Assembly: GCA_014529385.2 (NCBI GenBank)
Contig: CM043942.1
Location: 691,001 to 755,000, forward strand
Source: Adiantum capillus-veneris
Lineage: Eukaryota > Streptophyta > Polypodiopsida > Polypodiales > Pteridaceae
Direction of reading: 5' to 3'
DNA: 64,000 bases
Both the position numbers and the translations under genes were made by a program. Of this stretch, positions 54,481-64,000 are shown one piece after another. Each line of letters opens with the position of its first letter. Within the stretch, counting starts at the first letter, position 1. The notes beneath the pieces were generated by a model. That model was not told the origin of the DNA. It saw nothing but the letters and a program-made list of their open reading frames with translations, and did not search any database.

Positions 54481-54835
54481 TTTCAGGTAAACATTGCACC
54501 TGCATGGAGTCAATATGTCATTGATTTTTTAACAACAAGGACATTTCCTGAAAACATAACAAAAGCACGGAAAAGGGCTATAGAGCTGGAGGCTCACGAC
54601 TTTAATTTAATTGGGAACCAACTCTATAAGGGAGGAAAGGACAATCAACTTAGAATATGTGCAAGTGAAATTGAATATCTGCTGATTCTAAAACACGCAC
54701 ATGGAGGCAATTTTTCAAGCAATAAGACGATAAAAAGTGTCTTAACCCCGCAGGAATATGGTGGCCTACATTGCATATGGATGCTGAGGAGTTTGTAAAG
54801 CGTTGTGATGCATGTCAGCGCACCAAGGTGCCGAT
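54481..54835 (+). pseudogene. Second integrase H2C2 zinc domain
   Basis: VNIAPAWSQYVIDFLTTRTF leads to IGNQLYKGGKDNQLRICA, then LKHAHGGNFSSNKTIKSVL, then, after a frameshift at about 54,775, MDAEEFVKRCDACQRTK. This repeats the layout of the first domain (linker, xLYxxGxDxxLRxC, zinc domain). The second His is Asn here (GGNF for GGHF). Confidence 0.75.
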
Positions 54836-55540
54836 AAAGAGAGATGAGATGCCACTACGGCCAATGATGGGAGCAAGGGCATTTGCAAAATGGGGCATTG
54901 ATTTTGTGGGGCCTATTTCACTCCCTGCATATCACACCCATACCCAATATATCATTGTGGCTACGAACTATCTCACAAAATGGGCGGAAGCCAAGGCAAC
55001 ACCAAAAGCAGACGCAAGAACCACTGCACAATTTTTGTATGAGAATGTCTTTGTACGATACGGATTACCAATAGAAATTGTCAGTGATTGAGGAACACAT
55101 TTTCTTAATGAAGTCATTGAATCTCTGCTAGAGGAATTCATGGTCATACATAGAAAATCTGCTCCATTTCATCCACAGGCAAATGGACAAGCTGAGGCCA
55201 CAAATAAAACACTATGCACGGTTCTCACTAAAATTGTATTAGATTCAAGGACAGACTAGGATCAGTAGTTACACTCAACACTATGGGCATACAGGGAAGC
55301 ATACAAAACATCAATAGGAACAACACCGTACAACATGGTGTTTGGCCTAAATGCTATATTACCCATAGAGTTTTTAATTCCAACTCTACGAATAGCGAAA
55401 CTCTTAGAATGGACAGGGCATGAGATCTCTTCAAGAATAGATGATCTTGAAAAGCTAGATGAACTTCGCTTACGAGCTGTAGCTTCGATCTATGCTAAAA
55501 AGAGAAGATAAAAAGAATTTTTTGACAAGCATGTGCGCAC
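54836..55540 (+). pseudogene. Plus-strand gypsy integrase core
   Basis: FAKWGIDFVGPI gives the first Asp, PIEIVSD(stop)GTHFLNE the second, and FHPQANGQAEATNKTL the Glu of the D,D,E triad. The stop after VSD replaces the Arg or Asn usually found there. STLWAYREAYKTSIGTTPYN and LPIEFLIPTLRIAK follow. These match the minus-strand remnant at 1.3-1.6 kb. More stops at 55,256 and 55,509. Confidence 0.85.
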
Positions 55541-56249
55541 GAAAGAGTTCAAAACAGGTGATAATGTACTTGTTTATACCTTGAAACAACATGCCAAGAA
55601 ACTTAAAAAGCGAGGGATGGGACCCTTTGTCATTAGTGACCTATCACAAAGTGGAGCTGTCAAGCTTGCGACATTAGCAGGTGAAGAAATGCCAAATTGG
55701 ATTAGTGGGTGTCGATTAAAAAAATATCATTTACCACTAACACAAGATATGCTTCAAAAAATCCATCAAGAAAAACAACGGATGAAGGAGAAACAGAGAG
55801 TACGGGAAGAAGCCCAAGCAGAAGCAAACGAACGCATTGCAAAAAGACGGCTTCTACGACAACAACAACAATGTGGATCACCTTTTCGAATAAATGCTAT
55901 TCGACTAACGAATTTTGATGAAGACACAATGGAGCCAATAATTGCAGTCAAAGTGGGTAGCAATCAAGTCGAATCGACGGCATTGCTTGATTCTAGAGCT
56001 CAAGCAAATCTAATCTCTTACAGATTATACAAACAGGTCAAGCCCACAGGTCCACTACATCCTACTCCACAAGTGCTAGAAAGTAGTACATCACATTCGC
56101 TGAAAACATTAGGCTGGATTATATTGCATGTACAAGTACATCAATATATTTACCCACACAAGTTTTATGTGATTGATAATGAAAGCACACAACATCCCAT
56201 GTTGTTAGGACAACCTTGGCAAAAAGAGTATAATGTGCAGATAGATTGA
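55533..56249 (+). CDS. Integrase C-terminus fused to a second retropepsin-like domain, 238 aa
   Basis: Residues 1-75 are the integrase C-terminal barrel (TGDNVLVYTLKQHAKKLKKR, MGPFVI, GCRLKKYHLPL). Then comes a charged helix (75-112). Residues about 128-238 form an aspartic-protease-like fold: IIAVKVGSNQVESTALLDSR (retropepsin strand and active site), then LKTLGWIILHVQV, then HKFYVIDNE and PMLLGQPWQKEYNVQID, the LLGxPW...ID C-terminal signature. The active site is DSR, not DSG, through GGA to AGA at 55,995. The usual protease lies before RT, so this is an extra copy. Confidence 0.7.
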   Translation: MRTKEFKTGDNVLVYTLKQHAKKLKKRGMGPFVISDLSQSGAVKLATLAGEEMPNWISGCRLKKYHLPLTQDMLQKIHQEKQRMKEKQRVREEAQAEANERIAKRRLLRQQQQCGSPFRINAIRLTNFDEDTMEPIIAVKVGSNQVESTALLDSRAQANLISYRLYKQVKPTGPLHPTPQVLESSTSHSLKTLGWIILHVQVHQYIYPHKFYVIDNESTQHPMLLGQPWQKEYNVQID

Positions 56250-57106
56250 AATGCGGATGCAGTAAAAATTCAACATGCATAAGAAAAATAGATGGTAGCC
56301 TTTGCTCAGCAACATCGGAAGAACCAGATGGCAGCAACACAGTCACTGGATAAAGAACCCAAAGGATTGGTGCCACTAAAGAACAACATGGCGAACAAAT
56401 AGGGAACTGCCAACCATGTTCACTACAAACATAAAACAACACCTACCAAAGTGCAAGGTTCAAGATTAGCAACACGAGAAAAACAAGTATGGGTGCGGAA
56501 GGATAGAGATGACATGGCAGACAAACCACAATACAACATAAGAAGTCAACAAAAGCATACTGTTCAACCAAACACCAAGGGAATAAAATAGATATGGATC
56601 CCAAAGAGAATGCTCAGTAACAATTTAAATGTGACTCGCATTTGGATCCCAAAACCAAAGCAACAGGAACTACCTTCAATACAAGCACCATCAGAAGGCA
56701 GACACACACTACATATGAAACCGGCAAACCGATCTATGTGGGTGCCAATCAGCAGCAAAACAATGACAACCGCGGAAGTAGCAATAAGCCTACAAAAACC
56801 TCCAATGGAAAGCTACAAATGGAAAGCCAAAGAGACAAGGACTACGGCCAACTCCGCCACGACAATTCTCTCCAAGGAGACGACTATGGACATATCGAAA
56901 ATAGCGGCAAACCAAGCGACTTTTGCAAGAAAGACGATCAAACAACGAGTGGTAGAGTTACAACTTTTACTTGCAAAGAAAATCTGCCACCCAAATCAAC
57001 AACAAATAAGAAACCTCGACGGCGAATGTCAATAAGCATATTGCTTATACGCTCCTCTTGCACAGCATTGATTTTTCCATGCATTGACCGAGTATGCATC
57101 ATATAG
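56250..57106 (+). pseudogene. Post-pol tail with repeated W-I/V-P-K motifs
   Basis: Short frames after pol contain VWVRK, IWIPKRM, RIWIPKPK and MWVPI at irregular spacing. The motif is a repeat of W-[IV]-P-K type. I do not know its function. Codon periodicity is broken by stops and shifts. Confidence 0.4.
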
Positions 57107-57200
57107 GGCCACATTACACGGCCAAGCATTAGAACAATTTTTAACCCATGCATGGCACATACACCAAGGCGATACCTTGTCGTCCGAGAGGACTTCGGCT

Positions 57201-57213
57201 AGGAGAGGGGGAG
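57201..57213 (+). other. Plus-strand gypsy polypurine tract
   Basis: AGGAGAGGGGGAG, the best purine run after pol. Confidence 0.55.
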
Positions 57214-57215
57214 GC

Positions 57216-58100
57216 ATTCTCAAATGCGGACCCAATGGCAGAAAGAGCAAAAAAAAAGGGCATGTTTTTCGACTATTTTAAAGGGTTTTCGTTCGATTGC
57301 AAAATTTTCTAGACCAACCCAAGTACATATGCCCTTATACAGCATGAATAGACAAGTATATGGTGGTCAGACGCCAAATCAAGTCCCTAGGTGTGTGTAT
57401 ATAAGTAAAAATAGCCATTTTTCGGGTAAGATATTGAAAAAAATAGAGAAATCCGGCCATAAAAATTGCATATGAGTGTATATAGTGTTTTGCGGTGATG
57501 TTTTTGATTTATTATGATTTTTGGGGATTTTTTGGGTTTAATTTGCTATTTTCTTTTTAATTTTACTAATTATCGGTAGAAAAACTTCAAAAATACATAA
57601 AGCAGGTGAAAATGGTCATAATGAAAAACAAAAAATATGGGGATGATCAATGACTATAGGACAACCTATAGTACAATGGGGGTCCAATTATGTGAATGGA
57701 GCGGAAAGCGTGTTTTGGCCAGATTTTGACCGAAACGTCAAATTTCTCGTAACCTGAGCAAATGGAGTCCAAATTGAGAAATTTTTGAGCTTAAACCGCA
57801 TCTCGCAAGAATTTGGGAGCACATCTCAAATTTCATGGAAAGTGGTTCGGGGACCCCCATTATAAGAAATTTTCACTTCATTTTAAGCTCATTTCTACTA
57901 TTGACTTTTGAGAGAGAGCTCCTGCCACCTAGAGCGAACGGGACTTCTAGCAGCTTCTACGACGTGCAGGACCACCTCACAGGCTCCAGACATGAGAGGT
58001 AGGCTCACCACCTTGAGCTTTTCGCACATGTTTGTTGTTTTGTCGCGAAAACTAGCGTAGGGTTCACACGGAAAGAGGGCAGTAGAGTCCTACAGGTAGA
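57216..58100 (+). repeat. LTR-like block of the plus-strand gypsy (3' LTR candidate)
   Basis: Follows the purine tract. It has a TATAAG box at 57,861 and a region resembling a U3/R/U5 layout. I could not find the matching 5' copy upstream, so the limits are a guess. Confidence 0.4.
57861..57869 (+). promoter_or_regulatory. TATA-like box in LTR-like block
   Basis: TATAAGAAA after a CCCCCAT run. It is in the right place to start transcription about 30 bp downstream. Confidence 0.35.
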
Positions 58101-58815
58101 AATGACCACCTAACGGCTAATCCAAAAGCAATGAGACTTCATCGGCGGCTTACCCTAGAATAGGAGACCACTTTTGGATGACCAAAGGTAGTAGAAAACC
58201 ATCAGGAAAAATCCTAATTCCTAGAGCCCCGCAAGATGCCACCAAATGGGAAATCGACGAAAAGGCGCCCAAATGCTACCAAAACTCATGGTTAGGAGCA
58301 TCTCGACATGCTCGACAAGTCTATATAGCCCACATGGCCATACGGTGACCTGAAGCGGCACTAAACTTCAGAAACGGCATCAGACACACAAAGCGTCAAA
58401 TAGCTCTCGCGGCCAAACCGCATGTCCGTTTGCCACCAAATTTCATGAGCGGCTTTCCTAGACCATCAACAACCAAGTCCTATGGTGGTAGACCACCACA
58501 ATTCATCGAAGACATGAAAACGCAACCACGGGTGCTTCCAGAGCGACAAATTGCCAAACGGAGCTCCGGTGAAGTCAAAGTTGACAAAAACCATATGGCA
58601 AGGATCCCCAAGGGACCGTGAAGCTATGGAGACCAACATCAAGAAATTTCATCTGAAAAGCACTCCAAGAGTCAGAAAACGGCTCGGAGGCTTTGAAATC
58701 CACACAAGGAGTTTCTTTCTATCAATTTGACTTTTTTGTTGAAATAATACTTAAAAGGGACTTAGGGGGACTCAGGGCAGGTACCGGTAGCACCTCCAAT
58801 ATAATTTTCATCATG

Positions 58816-58839
58816 AGACATCCAACGCGTAGGATGTCT
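58816..58839. repeat. Leader palindrome e (AGACATCC type)
   Basis: Half-site AGACATCCAACG with a CGCG core and one mismatch. Confidence 0.85.
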
Positions 58840-59100
58840 CAAGGCCATATCTGGGCACCAAACCTAACATTTCTCATCACACATAGCTTCTGAATAGCCT
58901 ATACATGCTAGCAGCCAAGTTTCATCACATTTGGACAAAAATTGACCTCATATGCATCAAAAAACGCAAAGTCAAAGCATAGAGGCAATAATGGGCCATA
59001 GATCTACCAAAACTTGTCCAAATAAAATGAAACTTGCACAATACACTCATGAGCACATTACCAAGCTATCTGTGTGGTCACAAGTGAAAAATGATGAAAT

Positions 59101-59124
59101 AGACATCCTATGCATAGGATGTCT
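59101..59124. repeat. Leader palindrome f (AGACATCC type)
   Basis: Perfect 24-bp palindrome, half-site AGACATCCTATG, core TGCA. 285 bp after e. Confidence 0.95.
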
Positions 59125-59395
59125 AAATGACCAAATTGGCCCCCAACTGATATTTTTCAGTTCCAGATCTCTTTATGACACTTTCATAAGCCCATATATC
59201 AAGTTTCAAGCCAATCCCATCACATTTGGCCCCCAACACCTCCAAGATGCACTTTTTGAGCCCAAAAACACTACACATGCTCTTACCAACACCAATTCTT
59301 GTCCAAATCAAAATCCAAGAGCAGGGCCATGTTCCGCATGCCAAGGGCTATCCACGGAACCAATTTCAAGCCATTTTGATGAAAAAGACATCCTA

Positions 59396-59419
59396 CACGT
59401 AGGATGTCTCCAGTGTGAT
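59396..59419. repeat. Leader palindrome g (AGACATCC type)
   Basis: Perfect 11-bp arms, AC centre. 295 bp after f. Confidence 0.95.
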
Positions 59420-59574
59420 TTTGACCTATTGTGCAAGATCTGACATCATAGGAGCCATTACCTTGGTGCAAGAAGCTCATATATCAAATTTCAACCCATT
59501 TGAATATCATTTTCCAACTGTTGTGGAAATCCTACCCGATTTGTGAGCCTAAAGCCTGAATCTGCCCAAAAATG

Positions 59575-60333
59575 TGTTAGGAAATAAGACGTAGCTAAAT
59601 AGATAATTGAGTAGATTACTTAATGGAGAGAGATAGATTTCACACACAAGAGATTATAGAGTAGAGAGAGAGAGAGAGAGTACACACGATATACGTGGTT
59701 CACCCAATGTGGGCTACGTCCACGGGAAAGCATCCACTCAATGGCTTTAGCACTTCAAAAGAAGAAGTAGTTGACAAAGGGATTAAACCCTTAATAGAGC
59801 TCCCGCCTTGCTTCACTCTCACCACCTCACACTCACCTTGTTGCATCAACTTCACACTATGAAATGTGTGTAGAAATGGCCTCCTTTTATAGGCCAAAAG
59901 GGCTTCCCTCTCTTATGAGAGACAGCCATGTGTAGCTGCCCTTGTGCGAATAAGTCCAAATCGGACCCTCCAATCCGCCCATGTGTGGCCACCCTTGAGA
60001 AGACAAGTCCGCTTTTGAATTCGGCCACCGGCCACCGGCCATTGACTTCCGACCACCGGCCACCGGCCATTGACTTCTGACTACCGGCCACCGGCCAACC
60101 AACCGGTTGTTTTCCGACCGCTGTCCGGCCATAATATTCCGGCAAAAAGGAATATTCCCTGAGGCCTTTAAAGTTACCCCTGATTCTTGTCCGTGAAAAT
60201 TTTTGGTTTCCGGTGAGTGATTTTCCTTCACGCACGATGGCTTCTCCTCATAATGGGGGCCTTACAAATGTGCGCTTTTACCACAGAAAATTACAAGGGT
60301 AAATCAAGCCTCCATACTTAACAATCTCCCACT
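59575..60333 (-). mobile_element. Truncated copia C element: 3' LTR with 10-bp stub
   Basis: The 749-bp reverse copy of the copia C LTR (59,575-60,323) is followed by ATCTCCCACT, the reverse of the purine tract, and then by unrelated sequence. So this is an LTR with a stub of the interior, not a clean solo LTR. It lacks a matching target duplication on the right. The interior and 5' LTR were deleted. Confidence 0.85.
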
Positions 60334-60425
60334 TTTTTTATGCCCAAACCCAATTCCAATCACATAGCCATGTTGCACAGGCCAGGGGCCACCAACCTGC
60401 CAAGTTTCACCAAAACTAATGAAAT

Positions 60426-60449
60426 AGACATCCTACGCGTAGGATGTCT
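60426..60449. repeat. Leader palindrome h (AGACATCC type)
   Basis: Perfect 24-bp palindrome, half-site AGACATCCTACG, core CGCG, the presumed ancestral form. Removing the copia LTR and its 10-bp stub leaves about 271 bp from g. Confidence 0.95.
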
Positions 60450-60614
60450 AAATGATAAATTTTGGTCAGAATGATACTGTGAGCACATGCATTGTTTCCC
60501 TAGTTCCTTTTAAGTTTTATTTTCAATTTTCAAGTCATTTGGATAGTTAGAACTCAGTTTCTCAGCTAATATGGAAAAAACGCTAACTTCGGACTACTGA
60601 GTGCAATAGGATCC

Positions 60615-61436
60615 ATGGCAGCCGCAAAATCACCGGCAAAGAAGAAGAGAATGAAAATAAAAGACTACTTGGAAGAAGTGGAGCCATTTGTGATCCCAGA
60701 AGGAACCCTGAAGCCAACGAGCACATGGATTCAGGATGATTTGCTAGAGTCCAATGATTTGAAGATCTACCAAGGCATGTTCAAAGATGCTGAAGGAAAT
60801 GCAGTAGAGCTACCCATGATACCACGGGAGCTCAATGAGTTTGTCAAAAGCAAAATGGGGGAGTACCTCAAAAAGCTAGACCTCCATAACTACTTTGAAG
60901 CTTTGCCAGCAGTAATTGACATCAAAAGAGTGTGGGAATTTGTAACCACTGTCAAAGAAGATGGAGTGTCCAGAGTCACTGATCTGCAAGGCAAGCCGGA
61001 TACCATGATTGTCATCACAGAGAGGGTGGTGGCAGCCTCACTAGACATCTCCAACAAAGGAGATAGTGTGACAAAAAGGAGAGACGAAGTCAAGATGTAC
61101 TCCGAAAAGAAGAACAACTACACTTTTGAAGATATTGCAAACCCTAAAGTGGCTATCATGAGCCAGCTCTACAACCAATACTTCCACATGTGTACAAAGA
61201 GGCCATAGAAGTACAGAATGCTGCATGGAGCCATTGCTACCACCTTCACCTGGGCAATGCAGAAGAGCAAACCAAAGGTGATCAATTATGCTGCTTACAT
61301 CCATGACAACCTGGTGAAGATGGGCAACAAAAATCCCACCTACATTGTACCTGGTGAGCTAATAACAAAGTGGTTTATGGATCACTTCATGCCAAGGGAA
61401 ACTGGCCTGAACCACCTTCACAGAATGATTGGCTAA
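60615..61436 (+). pseudogene. Unrecognised retroelement-associated ORF, N-terminal part
   Basis: The frame opens MAAAKSPAKKKRMKIKDYLE, with a basic nuclear-signal-like start. It runs 198 codons to a TAG at 61,206 and then continues in the same frame to 61,436 (AIATTFTWAMQKSKPKVINY). Blocks such as VWEFVTTVKEDGVSRVTDLQ and NYAAYIHDNLVKMGN resemble in layout the putative plant transposon protein domain (strand-rich block, later INxAxxIHDxL), but this is only an impression. It follows the palindrome-bearing leader, so it may be the first ORF of an element running off the right edge. Confidence 0.45.
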
Positions 61437-62875
61437 AGCTAAAGGAAGATAAGGAGGAAGAACCGCCCAAAGCACCCAGAGTTGCCACACGTTTAAAGCG
61501 CCGGTTAGACACCGTGCTAGAAGAGCCACCAGAGTCGAAGAAAGGAAAGAAGGAAAGTGTACAATTGCCAATCAAGGAGACCAAGTCACAGAAAGCGGCA
61601 CGGCTAGAACGACTAATGGAAAGCTTCAGAGCTGAAAGAGCACTCAAAGGAGATTTAAGTGAGTTGTTAAATCCATCCCTTGAAGCCATGTCGGGATCAT
61701 CCCGAAGGGTGCACAGAGATCGGTTTGAAGACTACATCAAAAATTTTGAGATCTTGGATGCTACGACAGAAAATATCCCTAATGTCCCTTTTACAAAAGA
61801 AGAAGTGGACGAAGTACGATGGCAGTTGCTGGAAGAGCAGGAAGGCCAAGAAAGGGAGAGAAAGACCAAGGCGGACCGGGACTTCAAGAAGAAGCCAGAA
61901 ACTCCACCTTCAAGCAGGGAGTCCAACCCACCCACATCACCACCTCCTCTTAGCCCTCCACAAACCCAACAAAAGGAGGATGAACAAGAAGATTCAAAGC
62001 AAGAGAAGAGCCAAGAGAAAGAGTAGAAAGAAGAAGCTGAAACAAAAGAGGAGAAGTTAGATCCATAAGAAAAGAACTTCAGAATATTTCTTGATCTACT
62101 AGCTGCGGGTTATTCACGAGAAGAGGCAGCCAATGTGGCCTTTGAGTTGGCAAGCACAAGGCCCAAGGAACAGATGCAGATCCTGCGGTTAGTGGAACTG
62201 AAAGAGATGGCCACTGATACAGTGGACCTACAGCCACCGACCAATGACTGGGATGTGGTGATGCACAAGCTAACCGGGCTTAGAGAAAAATCATTGGCCA
62301 TGGAGAGTGAGATTGCTAATCTCAAAACCACTGAAGTTCAGATCAAGGCTGAAGTAGACACACTACAAAAACAAAGCCAAGAGCATATAGAGAAACAAAC
62401 AGAGCTACAAGCTAGTCTGGCCATGGCATTACAAAGATGCCGAGAGATGGAACGAGAAAATCAGACAGCAGATCAAAGACTTCAAAGAGCTGAATAAGAA
62501 TACAGGAAAATCAGCAAGTCATTAATAGACGCAGAGAGAGAAAGGGACAACCTGACTCTACAACTTGCTGAAGAGTCCAAAGAAGTGAAAACACTGAGGA
62601 ATTCCAAGGAAAAGGTAGAGATTGAGCATGAGGCGATCCATGATGAGGTAATAGAGCTGAAAGATCAAATTAAAGTCAAAGATCAAACCATCCAACGGCT
62701 AGGAGCATCTCCGGCCAGAGTCAGAGCTGCTAGCTCGACTCACACCACTTCAGAGACCGAGCTATATGAAGAAAAATTGAAGGAGCTCCAAAAGGAGTTA
62801 ACATTAGAGAAAAGACAAAGGCTGATGCTGGCCGAGGGGTCATTGGTCATAAAACCGCTTAGAAGAAGAAAATGA
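61370..62875 (+). pseudogene. Unrecognised ORF, middle part with coiled coil
   Basis: After a frameshift near 61,400, frame 2 is open in long pieces (61,370-62,026, 62,135-62,497, 62,585-62,875), separated by stops at 62,024, 62,066 and 62,495. It has a Lys/Glu-rich and Pro-rich segment (PPTSPPPLSPPQTQQ), then heptad-like helices (ESEIANLKTTEVQIKAEVDT, HDEVIELKDQIKVKDQ) typical of coiled coils. No catalytic motif. Confidence 0.5.
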
Positions 62876-64000
62876 GGCCACGAAGAATGAGCTAGAAGCC
62901 ATCAAGAGAAAGCTTGAGGAGGCAGAAAAGATAAATGCAGATCTAAACGACCTCCTAGTAAACATGGGCAAGTAAGCGGAAGAGGATAAGAAGACACTTT
63001 AGAAGCAAATAGAAGAGCTGAGAGGCCAGCAGCAAACGGAAGAGAAACAGTTTAGCACCAGGCCAGCAACCATGGAGGGAATTGACATAGAAAATGTGTC
63101 AGATCCAGTGGACACCAATATGCAAGAGGAGACCCTGGTAGGACCCTCACAAGAGCCACAAGATCTGACACAAGAAGAAGAAGAGAAGTTGCAAAATTCC
63201 ATAGAAGCGACAGTCAAAGACACAGCCAGAGAAGCATTGGAGTGGGAGAAAAGGGTGTTTAAGTCAATGACTATTCAGAAGATAGATGCCAGTAACCTTC
63301 GGCGTGAATGGCTACAGCCATCTACAGCCATCTCTCCCATATCCTCTGCTAAAATATGAAGCTGCCACAATCAAAAAACGAATAAAAGAGGAGCCAACAG
63401 TGCCATTGTACAAAGCAGATATCTCCAAACTTGAAGGAGTCAAGCTGATAGTGGACTCTCAGCCCAGGTGGAGAAAGGCATGGCTAACAAAGTATCCTCG
63501 ATATCTAATTCATTTGGTAGAGGCACCTAAAGTGATCAGAGATAACCTCAGTTTCTGCCCTCTACCAAGGATGAGGACATGGAAAGCCCATGAGTTGTTG
63601 CAAAGAAGCCAACCCACTTGGCTAAATTACCCGAAGCTACCAGGCTTGAAGGCAGGCGAGAGAATAAGTGAGCAATACATGGTGAAAACCCTAACGGGCG
63701 CCATCAAATTTTTCATTGGCTTGCCTGACCTATCTTGCATGATGATGAGAAAGATGTGTAAAACACTTTTGGCAGTCTTCGAGACCTTCAAACCAGGCCA
63801 GGTGACAAACAATATCTTCTTCTTTCAAGATACATACAAATGTGCATACGATCTGTCTGGTCAGCCTTCTCACGAGGTGATACATGCATTGTATCAAAGG
63901 ATTATGTTTTTGCCATCTTATCACCTCCAGGCCTTTGAAGAAGCCTTCTACACCGGCTTCTTCACAATCAGCACAGACATATTCGGCCCGACGCTCCTGG
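62876..64000 (+). pseudogene. Unrecognised ORF, C-terminal part (continues past window)
   Basis: Coiled coil continues (ELEAIKRKLEEAEKINADLN), then 63,072-63,359 in another frame (EGIDIENVSDPVDTN, acidic). A 10-bp tandem duplication, CTACAGCCAT, at 63,312-63,331 shifts the frame; without one copy the two frames join. From 63,352 an open frame runs to the window end with RRMRTWKAHELLQ-like, WLNYPKLPGLKAGERISEQY and TLTGAIKFFIGLPDLSCMMM. It has no stop over about 215 codons, so this part is the least decayed. Function unknown. Confidence 0.45.

Larger units (their letters stand above)
58101..60614 (+). other. Second palindrome-bearing leader
   Basis: No supported gene. It contains four AGACATCC-type palindromes and the recurrent GCCAAGTTTCATCACATTTGG-like motif. 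At 59,575 it is interrupted by a copia LTR. It ends directly before the ATG at 60,615. Confidence 0.5.

Noticed and set aside
52607-56249. Endogenous plant pararetrovirus
   Set aside because: A Ty3-type integrase core and gag zinc knuckles are present and movement-protein signatures were not seen, so a gypsy element explains it better.
59575-60323. Clean solo LTR
   Set aside because: Ten bases of the interior remain and no target duplication was found.
1-64000. tRNA and rRNA genes
   Set aside because: No cloverleaf with A and B boxes and no rRNA core was noticed; tRNA-like stretches are primer-binding sites only.

Overview
This window looks like transposon-rich nuclear DNA from a land plant with a large genome. 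I saw no clear single-copy host gene. The plant assignment rests on three things. A Ty1/copia element carries a plant initiator-tRNA(Met) primer-binding site, and a Ty3/gypsy element carries a tRNA(Asp)-like one. A CACTA element has a TNP2-like transposase with a DUF4218-type tail. Captured fragments resemble a plant PPR gene and a polyubiquitin gene. A Penelope-like reverse transcriptase and a LINE tail are also present. Together these suggest a fern, lycophyte or another large-genome plant, but the species cannot be fixed from the sequence alone.

Layout. 1-9,330: a minus-strand gypsy element, made of LTR, leader, gag and protease. It has lost its RT and is cut at 1,304/1,305 by the LTR of a second minus-strand gypsy that runs off the left edge. 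9,330-11,000: a LINE tail fragment and long microsatellites. 11,005-27,900: two direct repeats of about 2.6 kb flank a minus-strand Penelope-like RT. The left repeat is split by a 2.7-kb insertion carrying a PPR/ubiquitin chimera. The RT is split by a complete copia element (17,616-22,897). About 28,095-43,085: a CACTA transposon containing copia B (29,398-39,831), which contains copia C (30,967-35,961), which contains a reverse-oriented fragment D, giving four nesting levels. 43,100-45,900: gene-poor sequence. About 45,900-57,213: a plus-strand gypsy element with long leader, gag, protease, RT, RNase H and integrase, plus a second retropepsin-like domain after the integrase. 57,216-60,614: an LTR-like block and a second palindrome-bearing leader, interrupted by a truncated copia-C LTR. 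60,615-64,000: a degenerate, coiled-coil-rich reading frame that I do not recognise.

Most striking signal. The gypsy leaders carry spaced arrays of 24-bp palindromes about 275-300 bp apart. Two unrelated palindrome sequences occur, one in the left gypsy and one at 46 kb and 59-60 kb. Both have the same design: 10-bp arms around a core that fits an ancestral CGCG decayed by CpG deamination. Other points of interest are the second retropepsin domain, a duplicated integrase zinc domain, a conserved 5' splice-donor sequence just before gag, and the PPR/ubiquitin chimera. Nearly all reading frames are broken, and where the ancestral codon can be guessed the nonsense changes are C-to-T or G-to-A.
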